From: Ceratodon purpureus | Taxonomy: Eukaryota > Streptophyta > Bryopsida > Pseudoditrichales > Ditrichaceae | Assembly: GCA_014871385.1 (NCBI GenBank) | Contig: CM026426.1 | Location: 64,089,877-64,153,876 of the forward strand | Reading direction: 5' to 3' | Length of the DNA stretch: 64,000 nt | Shown: positions 24,818 to 38,702 of the stretch, in pieces | How the letters are laid out: the number at the start of each line of letters is the position of its first letter | How positions within the stretch are numbered: position 1 is the first letter of the stretch | The notes under the pieces: model-generated | Seen by the model: only the letters and a program-made list of their open reading frames with translations | Databases searched by the model: none | What the model was told of the DNA's origin: nothing | Position numbers and translations under genes: made by a program

Positions 24818-27800
24818 TTGAGTCTATCACGTTACATCCCCCTATTTTCTAACAACTACTCCGATCTAACAAAATCAACCATGCCGTTGTTACAAACCCT
24901 AATGGGTGGATTCGGGGGCTGTGACTGCAAGTACCATCGTGAAATTGAGCTAGACTCACTTGTTGCATCCTCGCAAGGAAGTTGCTCGCCGACTGACGAG
25001 GTCTTCGCAATTGAGCTTGATTTTTCACTTCGCCGGTCTTTGGCAATGGCATTCCCTGCTAGAATGTCCTACTGTACTGTCATCAAAGGCCGCAGTGAGC
25101 AAAACACTCCACATAACTCGGTAAGAATTATTACACTCTCCTCTGTAATTTCTTGTTATTTCGTATTTTTTAAGTTCTTTTACCTTCCACATTGTCTCTT
25201 TCAATCACAAATGCCACCAAAATCCCCCTACACTGTTGTATGCTTCACACATAAATTTGAAATTTGGGATCGCCAAATCTATGCCCAGTGATGCTATGTG
25301 GCACGAATACGCTCGTCTGGTCTCGAGAAGGCATATGCATTTCCAAGGGTTTAATCCCACGGTCCCCTCAAACACACCTACGCCCCTGCCCTTGGAGGAT
25401 TCACAGGAGGACTCGTTAGAAATGACCTAGTTTGGATCCCTCCCTCCGTTGAGTCCATGGGGTGCAGAGACGAGACCATCAACCTCGGGAGGTCATCGTC
25501 TTCAAATTTTGCCTCATACCCGACGAGACAGTGCAGTGGCTCCACCTTCATCACCTGCAAATTGGCGATCCCTTCCACTTTTGGTGAACACGGAGCGCAG
25601 CAGCGAATGGCAGCCAGCAATGTCTGGCGGTGAAGACGCCAGACGAGAGCAGGAAACCCGAAAGCGGGTTGCCGGAAGGGAATTGCAGCGTCCTTATCTC
25701 AAAGAAATGGCGCAGGCTCACGCAGAGAATAAGGACCCACGAATTGAAATTCCCATATGTCCTTTAGGTAAAGTACTCAGCCTTCTAAACCCTTGGCAAA
25801 GGGCAGCACAATTATTTGCTTGTCAGACATTAAATTTTAAAGTTAGAAATTACAAGGCTAAGAGGAAGTTATGGGAGTCTCAAGTCCAATGTATTGCAGA
25901 AAAATTAGCTCAGAATTTCACTTACTCTAGACCTTTAGACATCGGATACTTAGGAAACTTTCTGAAGAACACCTTGGAAAACGATAGGAAACTCTGGAAA
26001 ATGTTTTTTTTTGCAACTTCTGGCTTGAAACACCCCCAATGTCCTAAGGAGGATTTCACGGAGTGAAAGAAATATTTGCTGTCTAAAGTAGGGAAAGAAG
26101 AATCCGTGCAGATGGCAGAGATGCGTAAGGGCAAAAACAAGTCTCTTCGGACGGAGCCGTTACCATTCACGTCTGATGCATGCAGCATGCATTGTAATAA
26201 AGGTAGACTAATTACTTCCTGCGGAGGTGGAGAACCCCCCTACTGCAGGCCATCAGATTCCCAACTGTCTAAACACCACATCAACTTTGAATTTGGACTC
26301 AACTAATAGTCACAGCACGGATTTTCAGTATAGTAATCCAACCACATGCTTCAATGACGTCACCACCTGCGCTTCTGCACAAGGTCTAGGACCCGACGAT
26401 ACGACACCAAACTTCCCGAGGATAAGAGCATACCTCCTCCAACACTGCATTCATCGCTCACCTCCTTTGCTGGCTGTTTATTTTATTGTACCGTCTGATT
26501 AATTTAGCCTTGCATGTGACAAATCTTTTTGTTGTGCAGTAATGATTTTACTCACCATCTTCAAATTTCAGTGCGCACGTGCTATGTTACCGCACCTCCC
26601 TTGCTCGCTGTTACTTTTTTTGTTTCATCAAATGTTGTATCGTCAAAATAATATTGCCTCACATGTGAGAAATGTTTTCTTGTCTAGTGATCATCCTAAT
26701 CACCATCCAGATCTGTGAATGGGCAACTGCTCAGTTACCTCACCATCATGCATTGTTCACCTAACATCGATTGGTGCACCTTGTTACAGTGTCCAGGGAC
26801 TCCACGGTACGTAGTTTGTGAGACTACTCGAATCAACATGCTTGAGTCAACGGTTCAGAGGATGGCAACTGAAGTATCGAGCAGCAAGGAGCAACTGAAG
26901 GAGGTTAAGGAACTACTCCTCCGTCTCATCAACCCACCTGCGTTGATCTCCCTGAATGCCTCAACTCCCATCGCCAGTTAGGAATGGCTTCAACCGCCAA
27001 CGAGGCTCTCACCACCTCTAGTGCATAGTCACCCAGTAGCACGTATACGCACTCTAATCCCTCATGCAGTCATACAAGAGCTTCCTTGCACAACAGCTCC
27101 AGGCCGGGGTATGCCGCGCTCAATGTCTAATACTCCCAACACTAAGTATCCACAACATATCAGAAAAGTCCCATTGGCAGCAGCAAGGTCTCCTTTGTGG
27201 ATGAGCGGCGATAAAGTGCTCGTCACTCCAAACACGGTTTTGCAAAATTTTAGAAATAGGATGCCAATTGGTGCCGCCGTGAGCACTGAAGTGTCCGGGT
27301 CAATTGGAACGGCTTCGCATGACATGTCCCCAGGCATGAGCGAACATGCCAACCGTTGTGCCACCCCAATGCAGCCGCAACCGGGCATCAACACGGGAGT
27401 GCAGTCCATGAACTTAGCTAGTGACATTCACGACTCCTCCTGGCCACATGATGGCGTGACCACTTGCAGAATGACAACGGAGGGGGACACCGGACGGATC
27501 AGAGCTCCTTGCATGCGTTTTAATGTGGGTCTATTGCCTCGCATTACGTCAGATGCGATTGTAGCGAACAGCCTATGCTTCATACTTCACCATGATCATG
27601 GTGACACCGTTGTTGCAAAAGGGAGATCGGGAGGCTTGTGGAAGTCTCCATTGTAGAAGCTTGGATCTCTATGCATCGAGGGGCAACAGATGGTGCAGTT
27701 TCATAAAATAATCAAACCAGGTTTGTCCATCATATTCATCAAAGATAGACTGCCATTCAAGACAATGGACAAAACTGTGGTAAAACCGTTTGGCTTGTCT

Positions 27801-28485
27801 ATATACGTTAAATGGCACACACGACTCTTGATAAGGAAACCAAAGAAGACGTCATCTACGAAGTGATTAGAATCAGCAGGTTCTAGTATGATTAAATTTT
27901 TTCTACACTTCTTCTTCAATCCTGGTAACGTAGGACACTCACGTAAGGGTCGCAACCACTGATATGTCATTCGGATTTGAACATCACTTTTGTAGCTCCA
28001 TTGTCAAGCTTGAATTATCAATAATCAATTTCAGCATTGTCTAGGTTTCCAATGCAAACGTTTCATATTCCAAATGCACTATGATTTCATTTTTGTATCT
28101 GAAATGGAGAACCGCACAAAAACGAGCATCCGACACCAAATGGAATTGCCGACGGCACTGAACCCCATTGAAGCAAATCTATACCCGCCATGTGACCCTA
28201 AAACCGTCTGCGTTTTTCGGATATATACCGAGGTATCAATTTTAACCAATGTATCAATTTCATACGAGGTTCATGAACCGACGGAGCCCGGGTATGTTCA
28301 ATGAAGCAAGTCCTCTCGCAATTATACCCGAAGATATGGGTATGGCCGGATATAGGCCAAGGCATGTTATTCAGGTTCCTGTCATCTATGCCGGACATCA
28401 ACCACCGTCCATGGCCTCCAGTAAAATGACGATGACAGTTACGAACCTGGTATTACCATTTACTAAGCGGCAGTCGCTCGACTGA
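24818..28485 (+). pseudogene. Decayed plus-strand CACTA accessory (TNP1-like) gene
   Basis: This gene starts 0.5 kb from the 5' end of the TNP2-like gene and runs the other way. Coding-like blocks are 24818-25130; 25449-26170, a basic helical domain with CPLGKVLSLLNPWQRAAQLF and later NTLENDRKLWKMFFF, GLKHPQCPKEDFTE (in-frame TGA at 26064) and KKYLLSKVGKEESVQM; 26790-26980, a coiled coil (MLESTVQRMATEVSSSKEQL); 27021-27656, a Ser/Pro-rich linker; and 28074-28304, a weakly beta-rich block. The RKLW...CP...F/W pattern is common in the accessory ORFs of plant En/Spm-like elements. The frames are interrupted by stops, and introns are likely. It appears non-functional. Its layout resembles the broken gene at 0.2-2.4 kb. 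Confidence 0.5.
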
Positions 28486-31040
28486 CCTCCATCCGCTATA
28501 AACCATCCATCAAATTTTACATCCTAATACAGACTGAGTTACCATACCCCAAATTGTTGAACCAGACTGACACTGGTTTGCTCCAAATTACCTCCCCTTG
28601 CGTGGGCCCTCTGCAATCTAGTGCACTCCCTTTCTTGCTCTGATTTTAGAAGTGTCACGTGTCCAAGAATACTAAGCAATACGCTGCTTACACCATTCTC
28701 TTCCTTTCCATTTCGGTATAATTGCCAATGTCAATCCCGGTGTCTGATTACAGCTTTTCCATTAGTGTTCAGGAATACCTTATTGAAGATTTTGATTTCA
28801 CATTGTAATAGAATGAAGTTGTCGACGTATTTTTGCTGACAAATATGCATGTAGTTTGAGCTTAGTGTTGTAATGACGAGTTTTTGTCTTACTTGGTTTC
28901 CAGAGTCAAAGCTACTCAGATTCTCAATATCTGGCAAGAGAACATAGCTTCACAGGTTCATCACATTAGTCTTGCATTCAATACTCTTGAAGTCAAGCAT
29001 CTTCGTAAAGATACCGGACAAAACTGCCCTAGTTGCCATTAAGTGACTCGGCTTCTCAAGCCTCAATTCTCAATAACTCGAATCGATTTAATGTCAAAGA
29101 GCAAGGTTTCGTCCATCAAGCTGTGATTGCGAGGTACGGTTTTTAGAGTGTGCACAGTAAGGTCGAGCCATCCATTACCAACTAGGAACCCATCGACATC
29201 ATGTAGGGTACATAGATATAGTCATGGGTTGGACGCATTTCCGATCATGTCTACTTTTTTTGGGTGCTTCTAAATAGGCTTAGGTGGTTCACTCTTAGTG
29301 GTTCTCATAGATTTGTGCTTAAAAATTCTGACTTTCTTTGTTCACAATTATATGCACCGGGAGTGAGCAGTTATGTAGCACTCTACAAGTTGGTTGTGGG
29401 TTACGAGCAACTATTCACTTCAAACAATTATAACTATTTGAATAGTGGGAATTAAATCACGAAAATTTTTGCATTCAAAAAGAACCTTATGTTTGCACAC
29501 ATGAAAAATTCTAAAAGAAATTATATACCTTAATTTCATATGCTAAAATCCTTAAGTGATCGGTTATGGGTGGCTCGACCTTAGCTCAAAACCCCGACAC
29601 CCAGGCGTAGGGTGGGAAGCTGGACCCTGTTGTTCTAGGGCCGTGCTCCCCCAGCCACCCCCTTCGTCACGTAAAAATGGGGGTCCTTTCGATTCCGGTT
29701 TAGGGTCCTCCTGCTGATACACCAAGTGGTGGATTACCACGTTGTCTTGTATGTAAGTTGCAGCGCTCTAGTTCTTCGGTTCAGTGCCAAGTACCGACTT
29801 TCTATGGCTTCTACCGCGGTGCAGGTACTGTCGAGGAGTTCTGTAGTCCGGCCATGTGGGAGGTTCAGTCTTCAACCCGGATGTTTCTCCACGCTGTCAA
29901 GACTTTTCTTTATACTACCGTGTGTACCCTTTTCGGTTTCTAGATCTGGATCGCTGCGAGTATCTCCCTTGCCATCTCCAGCATTGCCCGGGCCTCTATG
30001 CATTGCTGCCTCATTGTGAACTGCATGTGGTCCATCGTGAGCAAGCTTGGACTTCCCTCTACAAAGTTGAACGGGTCTCCTCATATCTACAACAAGATTC
30101 AAGGCACTAAGTCAACTTCTAATACAACTAGAAGCCACGACTAAATACAACATCTAATTCAAAGGCCATACATACTCAGATGGCAACAACTCATACATAC
30201 GACAACATAGTGGCAAGGATGCTTGTTGGGTACAGCAGTAGCATTAGTGGCAACAATGACAAAAAGATTCAAGGTACTTCAACATCTACAACAAGCTCGA
30301 TGGTTCTAAAATAGTATACTGGATTTGAAACCTCTAATCTTGTAGGATAAACCTCTCCTCTCCACCAAGTTATGTTACCTCAAGCTTGAACTCCTAAAAT
30401 TTTGCTCTCTGATTGGGATCCAAATTGCGGAATGGAGTCACAGATGCAAAGAAAACAGAATTTTGGCTCGGGAGGACGTCTGAGTTGGGATTCCAATGCG
30501 ATCTTTGGTGCTGAAGTCTAGAGCAAGGGTTGGGAGTATGTCGGGACGAATTCATTGCAGCAGTTGCCTTGATGTCAACAGCTTGAGTGATTTCAATCAT
30601 TTAAGTCTCATTGTTTTGAGCTGAACTCCTCAAACTGTCTTGTTTCACTAAATTAGACACTGACGGCTCTGGGTAGCCAATTGTGAGAGTGATGATTTGT
30701 TTCTTTCAATGGACCCATCAAAATTAATATTACACATTGAAATGTAAATGTTACCAAAGTGTAGGCATTGAACATGGTAAACTTCCCATTGTAATCCAAA
30801 AATTGGTTTACAATGGGGATTGTAATAATGCTAAAGTGATAAAAAAAAATTCTTAAATTTTTCTTTTTTCCACTTCAATCTATGGACATCAGTCTTTACT
30901 TTGACACTCTGGGTTGGGACTTTATAACTTAATAGAATTTCTAGAAAAGAAATATGAAATAGCATTCTTTTGTATTCAATTTAATAAAAAATATAGTTTT
31001 CAACATGATACATTATGTATCATGTTATTATTTTAATTTT
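28486..31040. other. Non-coding, AT-rich toward the right
   Basis: I recognise no gene. The short frames at 29726-30110 overlap one another on both strands and none has convincing protein character. Confidence 0.4.
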
Positions 31041-31044
31041 TTTG

Positions 31045-31540
31045 TATGACATTTTTAAATATCATTTGATGCTTTTCATTCTTTTTCTTTCTTTGTGACA
31101 TTCTTAAATATCATTTTACCATGTTTTCATCTTTTTATGAATTTTCCGTTGTTCATAAAGATCACTCAATGATTTATTTATTTATTTTTTTGTTTTTTCT
31201 AAATATCTATTTTTTCAATTCATTCTTTCAATTGAGTTACTTGTTTTTTAATATTCTAGCGATTAATTTTTAAAATAGCTCATGACATTTTTAAATAACA
31301 TTTGATGCTTTTGATTCTTTTTCTTTTAGTGTGACATTCTTAAATTTCATTTTTTCATTTTCATCTTTTTATATATTTTTTATATTTTTTTATATTTTAT
31401 TCTTTTAATTAATTTACATATTTTTTAATAGGATGTAGTGATGGCTTGTTTTAGTAGCATTTGGCATCTTTAAATATCATCCGATGCTTTTCATTGATTT
31501 TGTTTTCAAATATCATTTGATGCTTTTTTAATCTAACATT
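31045..31540. repeat. Degenerate AT-rich tandem repeat
   Basis: A block containing gacatttttaaat-atcatttgatgctttt, then ctttttctttc and gtgacattcttaaat, occurs at about 31048 and again at about 31286 (period near 238 bp). A third, shortened copy lies around 31465-31530. Divergence is high. Confidence 0.65.
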
Positions 31541-33279
31541 TAGATCACAATGGATCTTCGTGAATTTGTCTGTTTTTTATGTTGTTAATTTTCTATCTTG
31601 TGCATTTCCCTCAACTTCCCAATTCCTATTTTATATTTTTTTAAGCTTTTAAGTATTAAGGTTTTAAGCGTTTAACCATAGAGATTTGTGACATAATTTT
31701 CCAGATGTGAATTATCAGAGAGCAATAAAGTGCTTCTTCATTTGCGGCAAATCATTAGCAGCTCTGAATCTTGAAGATCCCAATTTTAAGTGTTTCGTAA
31801 ATATGCACAATTCTAAAGGGTTTTGCGACCAGAATATGGAAGGCCTTCCTTTATCCATAATGGTATATTGCTCATGAAAGAAAGACTCCATCATTGCTAT
31901 CCATGATGCAATCCTAACACACTCTCACCACTGAAGTCTTTATGGAGCCGACAACATTTACTGAGGGATGGACATGTAGATGTAAGAATGCTTGACTTAA
32001 TCATCTCATTATCTCGTTAAGACTCTCACTTTCGGTGTTTATCAATTGATTTGCATGTTCCTATTTATTTTACAGGGCTCGAGGCAAGAGGACACTCACA
32101 CAGGTTCTAAAGCCATGTTGTGTTTATAGTGCCTCTACTCCTACTCAGGAGGTATGTAGTTTTAAATTTCCTTAATTTAAATTTTACTTTTAAATTTTGT
32201 ATTTTCGATTTTGTATTTTAATTTTTTACTTAAAATTTTTATATAAACTTCATTTTAAAATCTTACTTTTATAGGGCAAATTCATTTGCACTATCTCATT
32301 TCTTTAATTCATATTCCTATTTTTATCTATGACCTCTCTCTTTATTCATGCTTTTCTAGTTTTGCTTAAACCCCTTCATCTTTCCTTATTCCCATTTCTT
32401 TAATTCATCTTTTTTATACTATCAACTACTATCATTTCCTATTCTTCTCTAATTTTTTTCTCTAATCATCGCTCTTTTCCTTAGACTAATCATCAACTAT
32501 GTTCTTTATTTTTTAATTTTTATATGTTGTTTGCGTTAATTCATGATTTTTAAAATATTTACCTTCTCTCTTCATCACGTAGAATTTTTTGGGTCTTAAA
32601 AAATTAAAACAAGAATATACAATTTTAGAAAGTATTTATTTTTTTAGATTCTTTTCTTTTAATTCCTTTCTTTGTTCTCCTACCTTTCAATACCCTCTTC
32701 TTTCTTTATTTCCTACATCTTTCTTTCTATGGACTTTCTTCTATATCTTTATTCCCATCGTCAGCTTTTAATTATACTTCAAATTTCTTGCTACGTCGTA
32801 CCTAAGTATCATTAAGGTAGTGCCTAGTTATTACCGAAGTATCACCGAAGTATACTACTGTTCTTTACAAGCCGTAAAAGAGGGTGAAAGTCAACATGCT
32901 ACTCCTAGTATTATTCACCTAGTTAGCATTCGATTGCCCACTAAGTCTATAGGTCATAGAACTGTCCCTAGCCGTGTCAATCTTGTTGGCGGCTCTGTTG
33001 CGCGCTTCCATCATCTAAAGGTACCAACGCCAATTTTTTAAGGTTCAAAACATGCCCTCTTTATGGTACAGGAGCCGTTTCCGCCTGGTCGAGTGTTGCT
33101 TTGCTCTGAACTGTGTCCACCATTGTTTCCATTGTTGTTCAACTGCGTGTTCAAAGTTAGATTTGTAGACAGCTGACGCTGCTTTGTCACTCTGGTTGCT
33201 GTAGATGTCTTGTAATCGAGGTGAATAGTTGCAACATGTCTAGTTTGAGCAAGAGATCTTATCGTCCCAACAAAGGGTT
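31541..33279. other. AT-rich non-coding stretch
   Basis: Low-complexity T-rich sequence with no recognisable gene or RNA. Confidence 0.45.
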
Positions 33280-35243
33280 TTGCCAATAGAGGCACGGGAT
33301 CGTGAGGCAATAGTTGTCAAGTCCGAAACTACATTACAGTGTCATACAGAGCCTACCTGGGATGCGCCATTTGACTTAGAGGGAATTCCAACAGATTTGA
33401 GAGAGAATCTTCTCCTGGCTGCACTATGCTGGCTGGATCGATTAGCTGCTGTCTATGACCAAGAATTCTTTCATAGAGTGGTAGGACTTTGCATGGAAGG
33501 TTGTACGCACAAAGAAGCCACAGAGAAGATGGTTCCAGCACACACATACGAGGAGATTTGGCTACCTGAAGAGGGTGCAAACAAGACGCGCTACTTGCTG
33601 GACCAGTGTAAAGACTCCAAAGCACGAGATATGTATCTAAAGATGTACTGAAGAGTATATGGCGTTGCTCCTGACAACAAAGCATTCAGCCAAACTTTTC
33701 TACGCGCATGTGTGTATTATTACAGTGGTGAGCGAGACAACTATATCAATTTGGCTGGTGTAGCTGCAGAAGTGAATCAAGAACTCTAAGCACATCCTGG
33801 CAACAGCCTGCAAAGCTGGGTCTTCCTGCGTTAAAGCAACGGATGGCGCCTATCATTTCGGCATGCTCCACGTATTTCTTCAACAATGGTGTTGGCACTC
33901 GTGCAAGGAAAGTGGACGCATTACTAAAGCAGTTGCAGTTGAAGACTTCAAAACTCTAACAATTTGCATCTGCGCTAGACAAGAAGAAGTTAGCTCACAT
34001 TGGTTTGCAAGCCCAGATATTGGCGTTGGAAACCGAGGATGAGCGGTTGAATTCTATGAAGGAAGATCTTTGGAAAAAGAGCAAAAAGCATGCTACAGCC
34101 GGAGAGCTCCAATAAAAGGCGGATTTAGACAAAGAGCAACGCGAGATCAACAAAGCAATTGCTGCCAACAACAACGCATTGGAGGCCACCTAGGAGGAAG
34201 TAGCAACGTTGGCATCAACCTTAGAGCGCGATAGTTCAGCTTACCGAAGTTCCCAACAGTAGCTGCGCCAACTCAAGAAGAAATATGCATCTCAAAGAAT
34301 TGCCTAGCACTCTATCAAGCCAAAATGTCCTGTTGGGAAGAATATGTCTGAAGCAGGCGTCCCTCTAAAAACTAACCCTGACTCAGCGTATGCATGCTGC
34401 AACAACCTCTTTGTTTCAAACCGTGTAGTGCCATATTCATGTGGTTGTTTGTTTCATTCATGGTGCTTGTGGCCAACGCTCATTTCGAGACGTGGCTACT
34501 GCCCTCTCTACATCATACAGGGTGATGCAAGTTGGTTGGAATCATGGATGTTTGATGGGCTAGAGCGCTCTGGTCTAGTCTCTCGTGATAGCAAAGGCAA
34601 ATTTCTATCAAGTCCACAAGAGTCTGGCTTTGTGAAGCGAAAGAGAGAAGATGCCGACGATGCTCAAGGTCGACCAGCTTCAAAGGTGGCCAAAATGAAG
34701 ATCAAGGTAAAGGGTCCATCACCTCAACCACCAAATTCTCAATTTATTCCAGCGTTCCCACACCCCAAACCACTTGCTAGCCAACTCGCTCGCAGCATAC
34801 ATAGTGAAGTTGTCAATGTGGCCGTTTCAACCTTGGCGCATCACAATAAATTTTAGTTTTTTTTGCTCCTTGCATTTGTCACCATTTTAGCACATGTTCT
34901 TTTAAGTTTAGTATCAAGCTTGTTTCAATTATATATTAATGTGCCAGAATTGTCCATGTGTTTTTTGAAACCGTGTTGTGTCTCTAAAGAAATAAGCACT
35001 AATGCTAGATGTGTTGTATTCTAAACAGCAAAACAAATGCTAGAAGAGTTCAAGAGGGCGCTTGAGGAAGGTAAATCAAAGGCTCGGGACGTTGAACCAT
35101 GCCCAACAGCTGTAGAAGACGTGCCAAGCGGTTCTTCCAACAATCCAAGTACTGGCAATTTGCCACCAGCGCCACCTTCCTCTCCAGTGTCACTAGATTC
35201 GTTGGTTGAGCAGAGCATATCGACTGTGGAGGGTTTTGCTTAG
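33280..35243 (+). pseudogene. Decayed gene: helical region, coiled coil, RING-like C-terminus
   Basis: Protein-like sequence runs through 33280-33790 (DLRENLLLAALCWLDRLAAV, then DMYLKMY, an in-frame TGA, and VYGVAPDNKAFSQTFLRACV). Next is a heptad-rich part at about 33960-34300 broken by several stops. The clean 170-codon frame at 34344-34856 contains a Cys/His cluster: CC near residue 18, then SCGCLFHSWCLW and CPLY. Its spacing resembles a RING or related zinc-binding fold, followed by a basic KRKRED patch and a Pro-rich tail. A possible last exon is at 35037-35243. Frame changes and stops show the gene is dead or heavily spliced. It is probably transposon-derived because nothing host-like is nearby. 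No family is assigned with confidence. Confidence 0.45.
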
Positions 35244-35805
35244 AGATGTATTGAACAGATCTAGGGTTTAGTTCAAAGATGTTAGCGGCTAAGTTTTATT
35301 ATCATGGCGTTAGTACCAAAGTGCTTGTAGTGTTATAATAGCTAAACTTGGACTCTATTCATTGCAGGGCCTTGGTGCTAAACATTTTGAACAAAAAGAA
35401 GTTGGCATTTTTTCACAAATTCATGACTTCATTTACGTTTCCACTTCCCCTTTGTTTCTACTAAATGGCCTTACCACTTCACTCCGTATCCACTTTGCTT
35501 GTTCCCACTTCACGCGTTTCCACTTTCTGAGCTTACTGGCGAGAACTTTCACGCCAGTCTCCATACTATGCACTAAAGTTTCTTTCAATGAAGGATTTGC
35601 AATGTTCATAATTGCGTGGCATGTATAATTGTGTTCTTTTATGTTATCCAATGTGGCACAACATAGTTTTTGTTGAATGATTTTGCAGCTTAAGAACGAT
35701 ACTTTGGAGTTGTTGCTTCACTGTTATTATCATTCTTTTTTACAAGGATAGGTGAACTCTAATTGGAGTCGATCAATGCGACGTGACCGATTCTAATCAA
35801 ATGAC

Positions 35806-35831
35806 ATGCATGCATGCATGCATGCATGCAT
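35806..35831. repeat. TGCA microsatellite
   Basis: About six uninterrupted copies of a 4-bp self-complementary unit (tgca/atgc). Confidence 0.9.
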
Positions 35832-37720
35832 ACATGCGACTGGCAACTACATCGTTTAGAAAGTGCTAGCAGTTCATATTCTTTGTATTGTATTTGCAAG
35901 TTGTCAAATTTTTAATTATTTGATTCAAAGCGAGGCACATTACAGCGTAATTTATTTCACTAATGAAGAAAATATTGAGGTTTTTTTAACTGTGTTGAGG
36001 TGATCTGGTTTTTTTTAATTTGTGTGTACACTGATCGCAAATAGTTTACCATTTAGCTAGAATTCAACCTTGGCTAAGCCATAGTTCCCATTTAGCTTGA
36101 AGTGTATACAAAACTACCTTTCGAGGTCTACATTTGTTTAACTTCCTTGTGTGTTTACAACATGTCCAATCAAAATACACATGTAGCACTAGTCACTCTA
36201 AGCTCTAAAGTAAGCTTGTAAGTGCTACTATCTCAAAAGTCCACGGTGGTAGAACTTGTGCCACAGCGTTGGAACCTTTGTGTCTGCGGTTCACCTTGAC
36301 GTTTGGATACCCAACTTGCTTGAGCACAAAGCGAAATTCTCTGAAGCCACGTTGTCCAAGGTGATAGCAACCTCTCCTCGAATATGTGACAACGGCCACA
36401 ATCGACCAACTTCAAATTGTGCCACTAGCAGACCTCAAAAAAAACAAGAAAGCACCACCATGTCCTCTTCCTACATTTGGTCAATTTTGTTCCCAAGTTA
36501 CACCATTTTGCACCAGAGGCTCCCTCCCGTATTTGAAGTTTGAGTACAACACTGATCTTTCTACCTAGTATATGTGCAATAAACACACATACACACAAGA
36601 GACCATAGCATGCAGAAATGGCATTACAATGGCAACGATGACAACACTGGCAACGATGACAGTAGTGGCAACACACCCGAAGATTACGGAATGTAAGGAT
36701 ATTGTATACCGCACAATTTTCTTACTAAACACCACTTTGGTTTGCCAACCCAGATCCATCAGCGATGTGAACACTTCTTGCGAGGGATTCTCCACAATAT
36801 GCAGCATGGATGTTTGTCTTATAGTGTCTTGGGCCGCAACAAAAAGGTATATGAAGACATGTAGAGGAAGAAACCATTGGAGGTGGCCTATATAGCCCTC
36901 AATGGTGGACTATGTTACAGACTAATATCTGCACGAAGTTTAGCTCTGTATGCCTCAGTAGTATGTATATCTGGGAGTGGCCACTCCGGATCACTGAATG
37001 ATGGCAACAACAGTGACTTGACTGATCCATACAAAAGCCCTGGTGTAGGTGGAACATAGACAAGATTAGAAAAAAGATCCTGTTATCAAGGAGCTCCTTA
37101 TACGACCACCCATTGCAAGCTGTTGCCTCACCAACATCGCTGTACACAATCACAATCACTCCAAGTATGGAATCAAGGTCGACCCAATCTTCAAAATACT
37201 ACTGGTACAAAACTGTTCTAAACACCAAAAGCAAACCATAAAATTAACAACTCCTCGTCATAAAGCGATGGCCACATGAGATTTAGAGATGGTTAGCATA
37301 GAGACTCACAATTGCATGGAACCCGATGGCGGGTAATTTGTGGATCTAGTAGCACCTCATGCATGTGGTAAGCATGCCTCACCAACACGGACTGTAGTTC
37401 CGACTTGTTGGTGACAACCTTGCGATGATCAACCTTGAATCTAAAATCAACTATTTGAGCCTTGTAGGTTTGACTCATGTCATCACCACCATGGTGTCAG
37501 GCATCTCTAGCCCAAGCCCCAATACTCGGGGGATTAAGCCTCACCCATGACGTCCGCTCATACTTTGTGGGAATCCATTCCCCTTCTTCATTGTGAGTGT
37601 TGTGCAAAATAACTATAGCAATCAACGATAGCAGAATTTCGACTGTACATCACTAGTTGACACTTACACCTACAGTTGCAAGCTGATTCTTCCTAAACTC
37701 AAATAATTGATCATCCCACA

Positions 37721-37756
37721 CCCCCCCCCCCCCCCCCCCCCCCCCCCAAAAAAAAA
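37721..37756. repeat. C27-A9 homopolymer junction
   Basis: Twenty-seven consecutive C are followed by nine A. A run of this length is prone to length error in sequencing and could also mark an assembly join. Confidence 0.9.
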
Positions 37757-38702
37757 TCATTGTTGACCATCTATTCTCACATCAAGGTCCATGAAGGACA
37801 GCAAATGCCAGTGCCACTGCCTCTCCCCAACACGTGTGTGGGTGTTGCCACCAAGGACACCCCATTACCTAGGACATTTAATACTCCAAAACCGAGGTAC
37901 ACCCCACTCCCAACCAAGGACACTCGATTATCGCGTTATTGTACAAGCATTATCCATGACCATCATTTGCCACTAGCTCCCACTCATTGAAAATTTGTTG
38001 TCAGCGCCTCATACTCCACCTTGGCACACTGCATGGTGGAATATCTTGGCAATTTATATTTTGACAAAATCCAGATATTCCACTTTCACATTTGGGCATC
38101 CCAAGATCCCATATTTTCTCTAATGGGAGTCACGAGAGATTACATAGTGTTATAAACAACATACCAATTTAGTTGATTACGTTAACCTTAGAACCAGTAC
38201 AAAATTATGCTCAAACTTCTGTAATAATAAGATTTATTTACGAAAGTGTAGTGGGAACAAAGTATTTGTAAAATGACACATAGCATTCATTTAGGAGATA
38301 TAGTCATAGGGGTTTCTAGAAGAAAATATTTGACATAGCAAGAACTCTTAGACATAGGGAAACCTATTACCTTGAGGATAGAAAGTCCTATTGTAGCAAA
38401 AATAGGAGCATCACATATTATGTCTCAGAACTTAAACATATAAGGACGTTGTAGAGCCATGATGGTTACAAAATCAGATATATCAAAAGCCATGCTTGAG
38501 AAATGCCAGATATACAACATGCGGCAAACATATTACTAAAGACGAAACCAACAAAGTGCAGCCAGAGAGATTGGTTCCTATAGTCACTTAGCAAAGATCT
38601 CAACTGATCTAATTCACAGCAACTTGGTTTGCAAAGTGACGCAGTCTTTAATCTGTCATTGTTTATTGGATCGGCTAAAGACCAAGAACTCTCGAAGATG
38701 TT

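Larger units (their letters stand above)
35244..38702. other. Mostly non-coding DNA with scattered coding-like remnants
   Basis: I found no intact gene. A minus-strand frame at 37478-37293 (FKVDHRKVVTNKSELQSVLV) is protein-like and could be an exon remnant of an unidentified transposon gene. Confidence 0.35.

Noticed and set aside
36572-36895. 107-codon plus frame with ThrMet repeats
   Set aside because: It derives from a short ggcaacgatgacaacac repeat and has no homologous domain.
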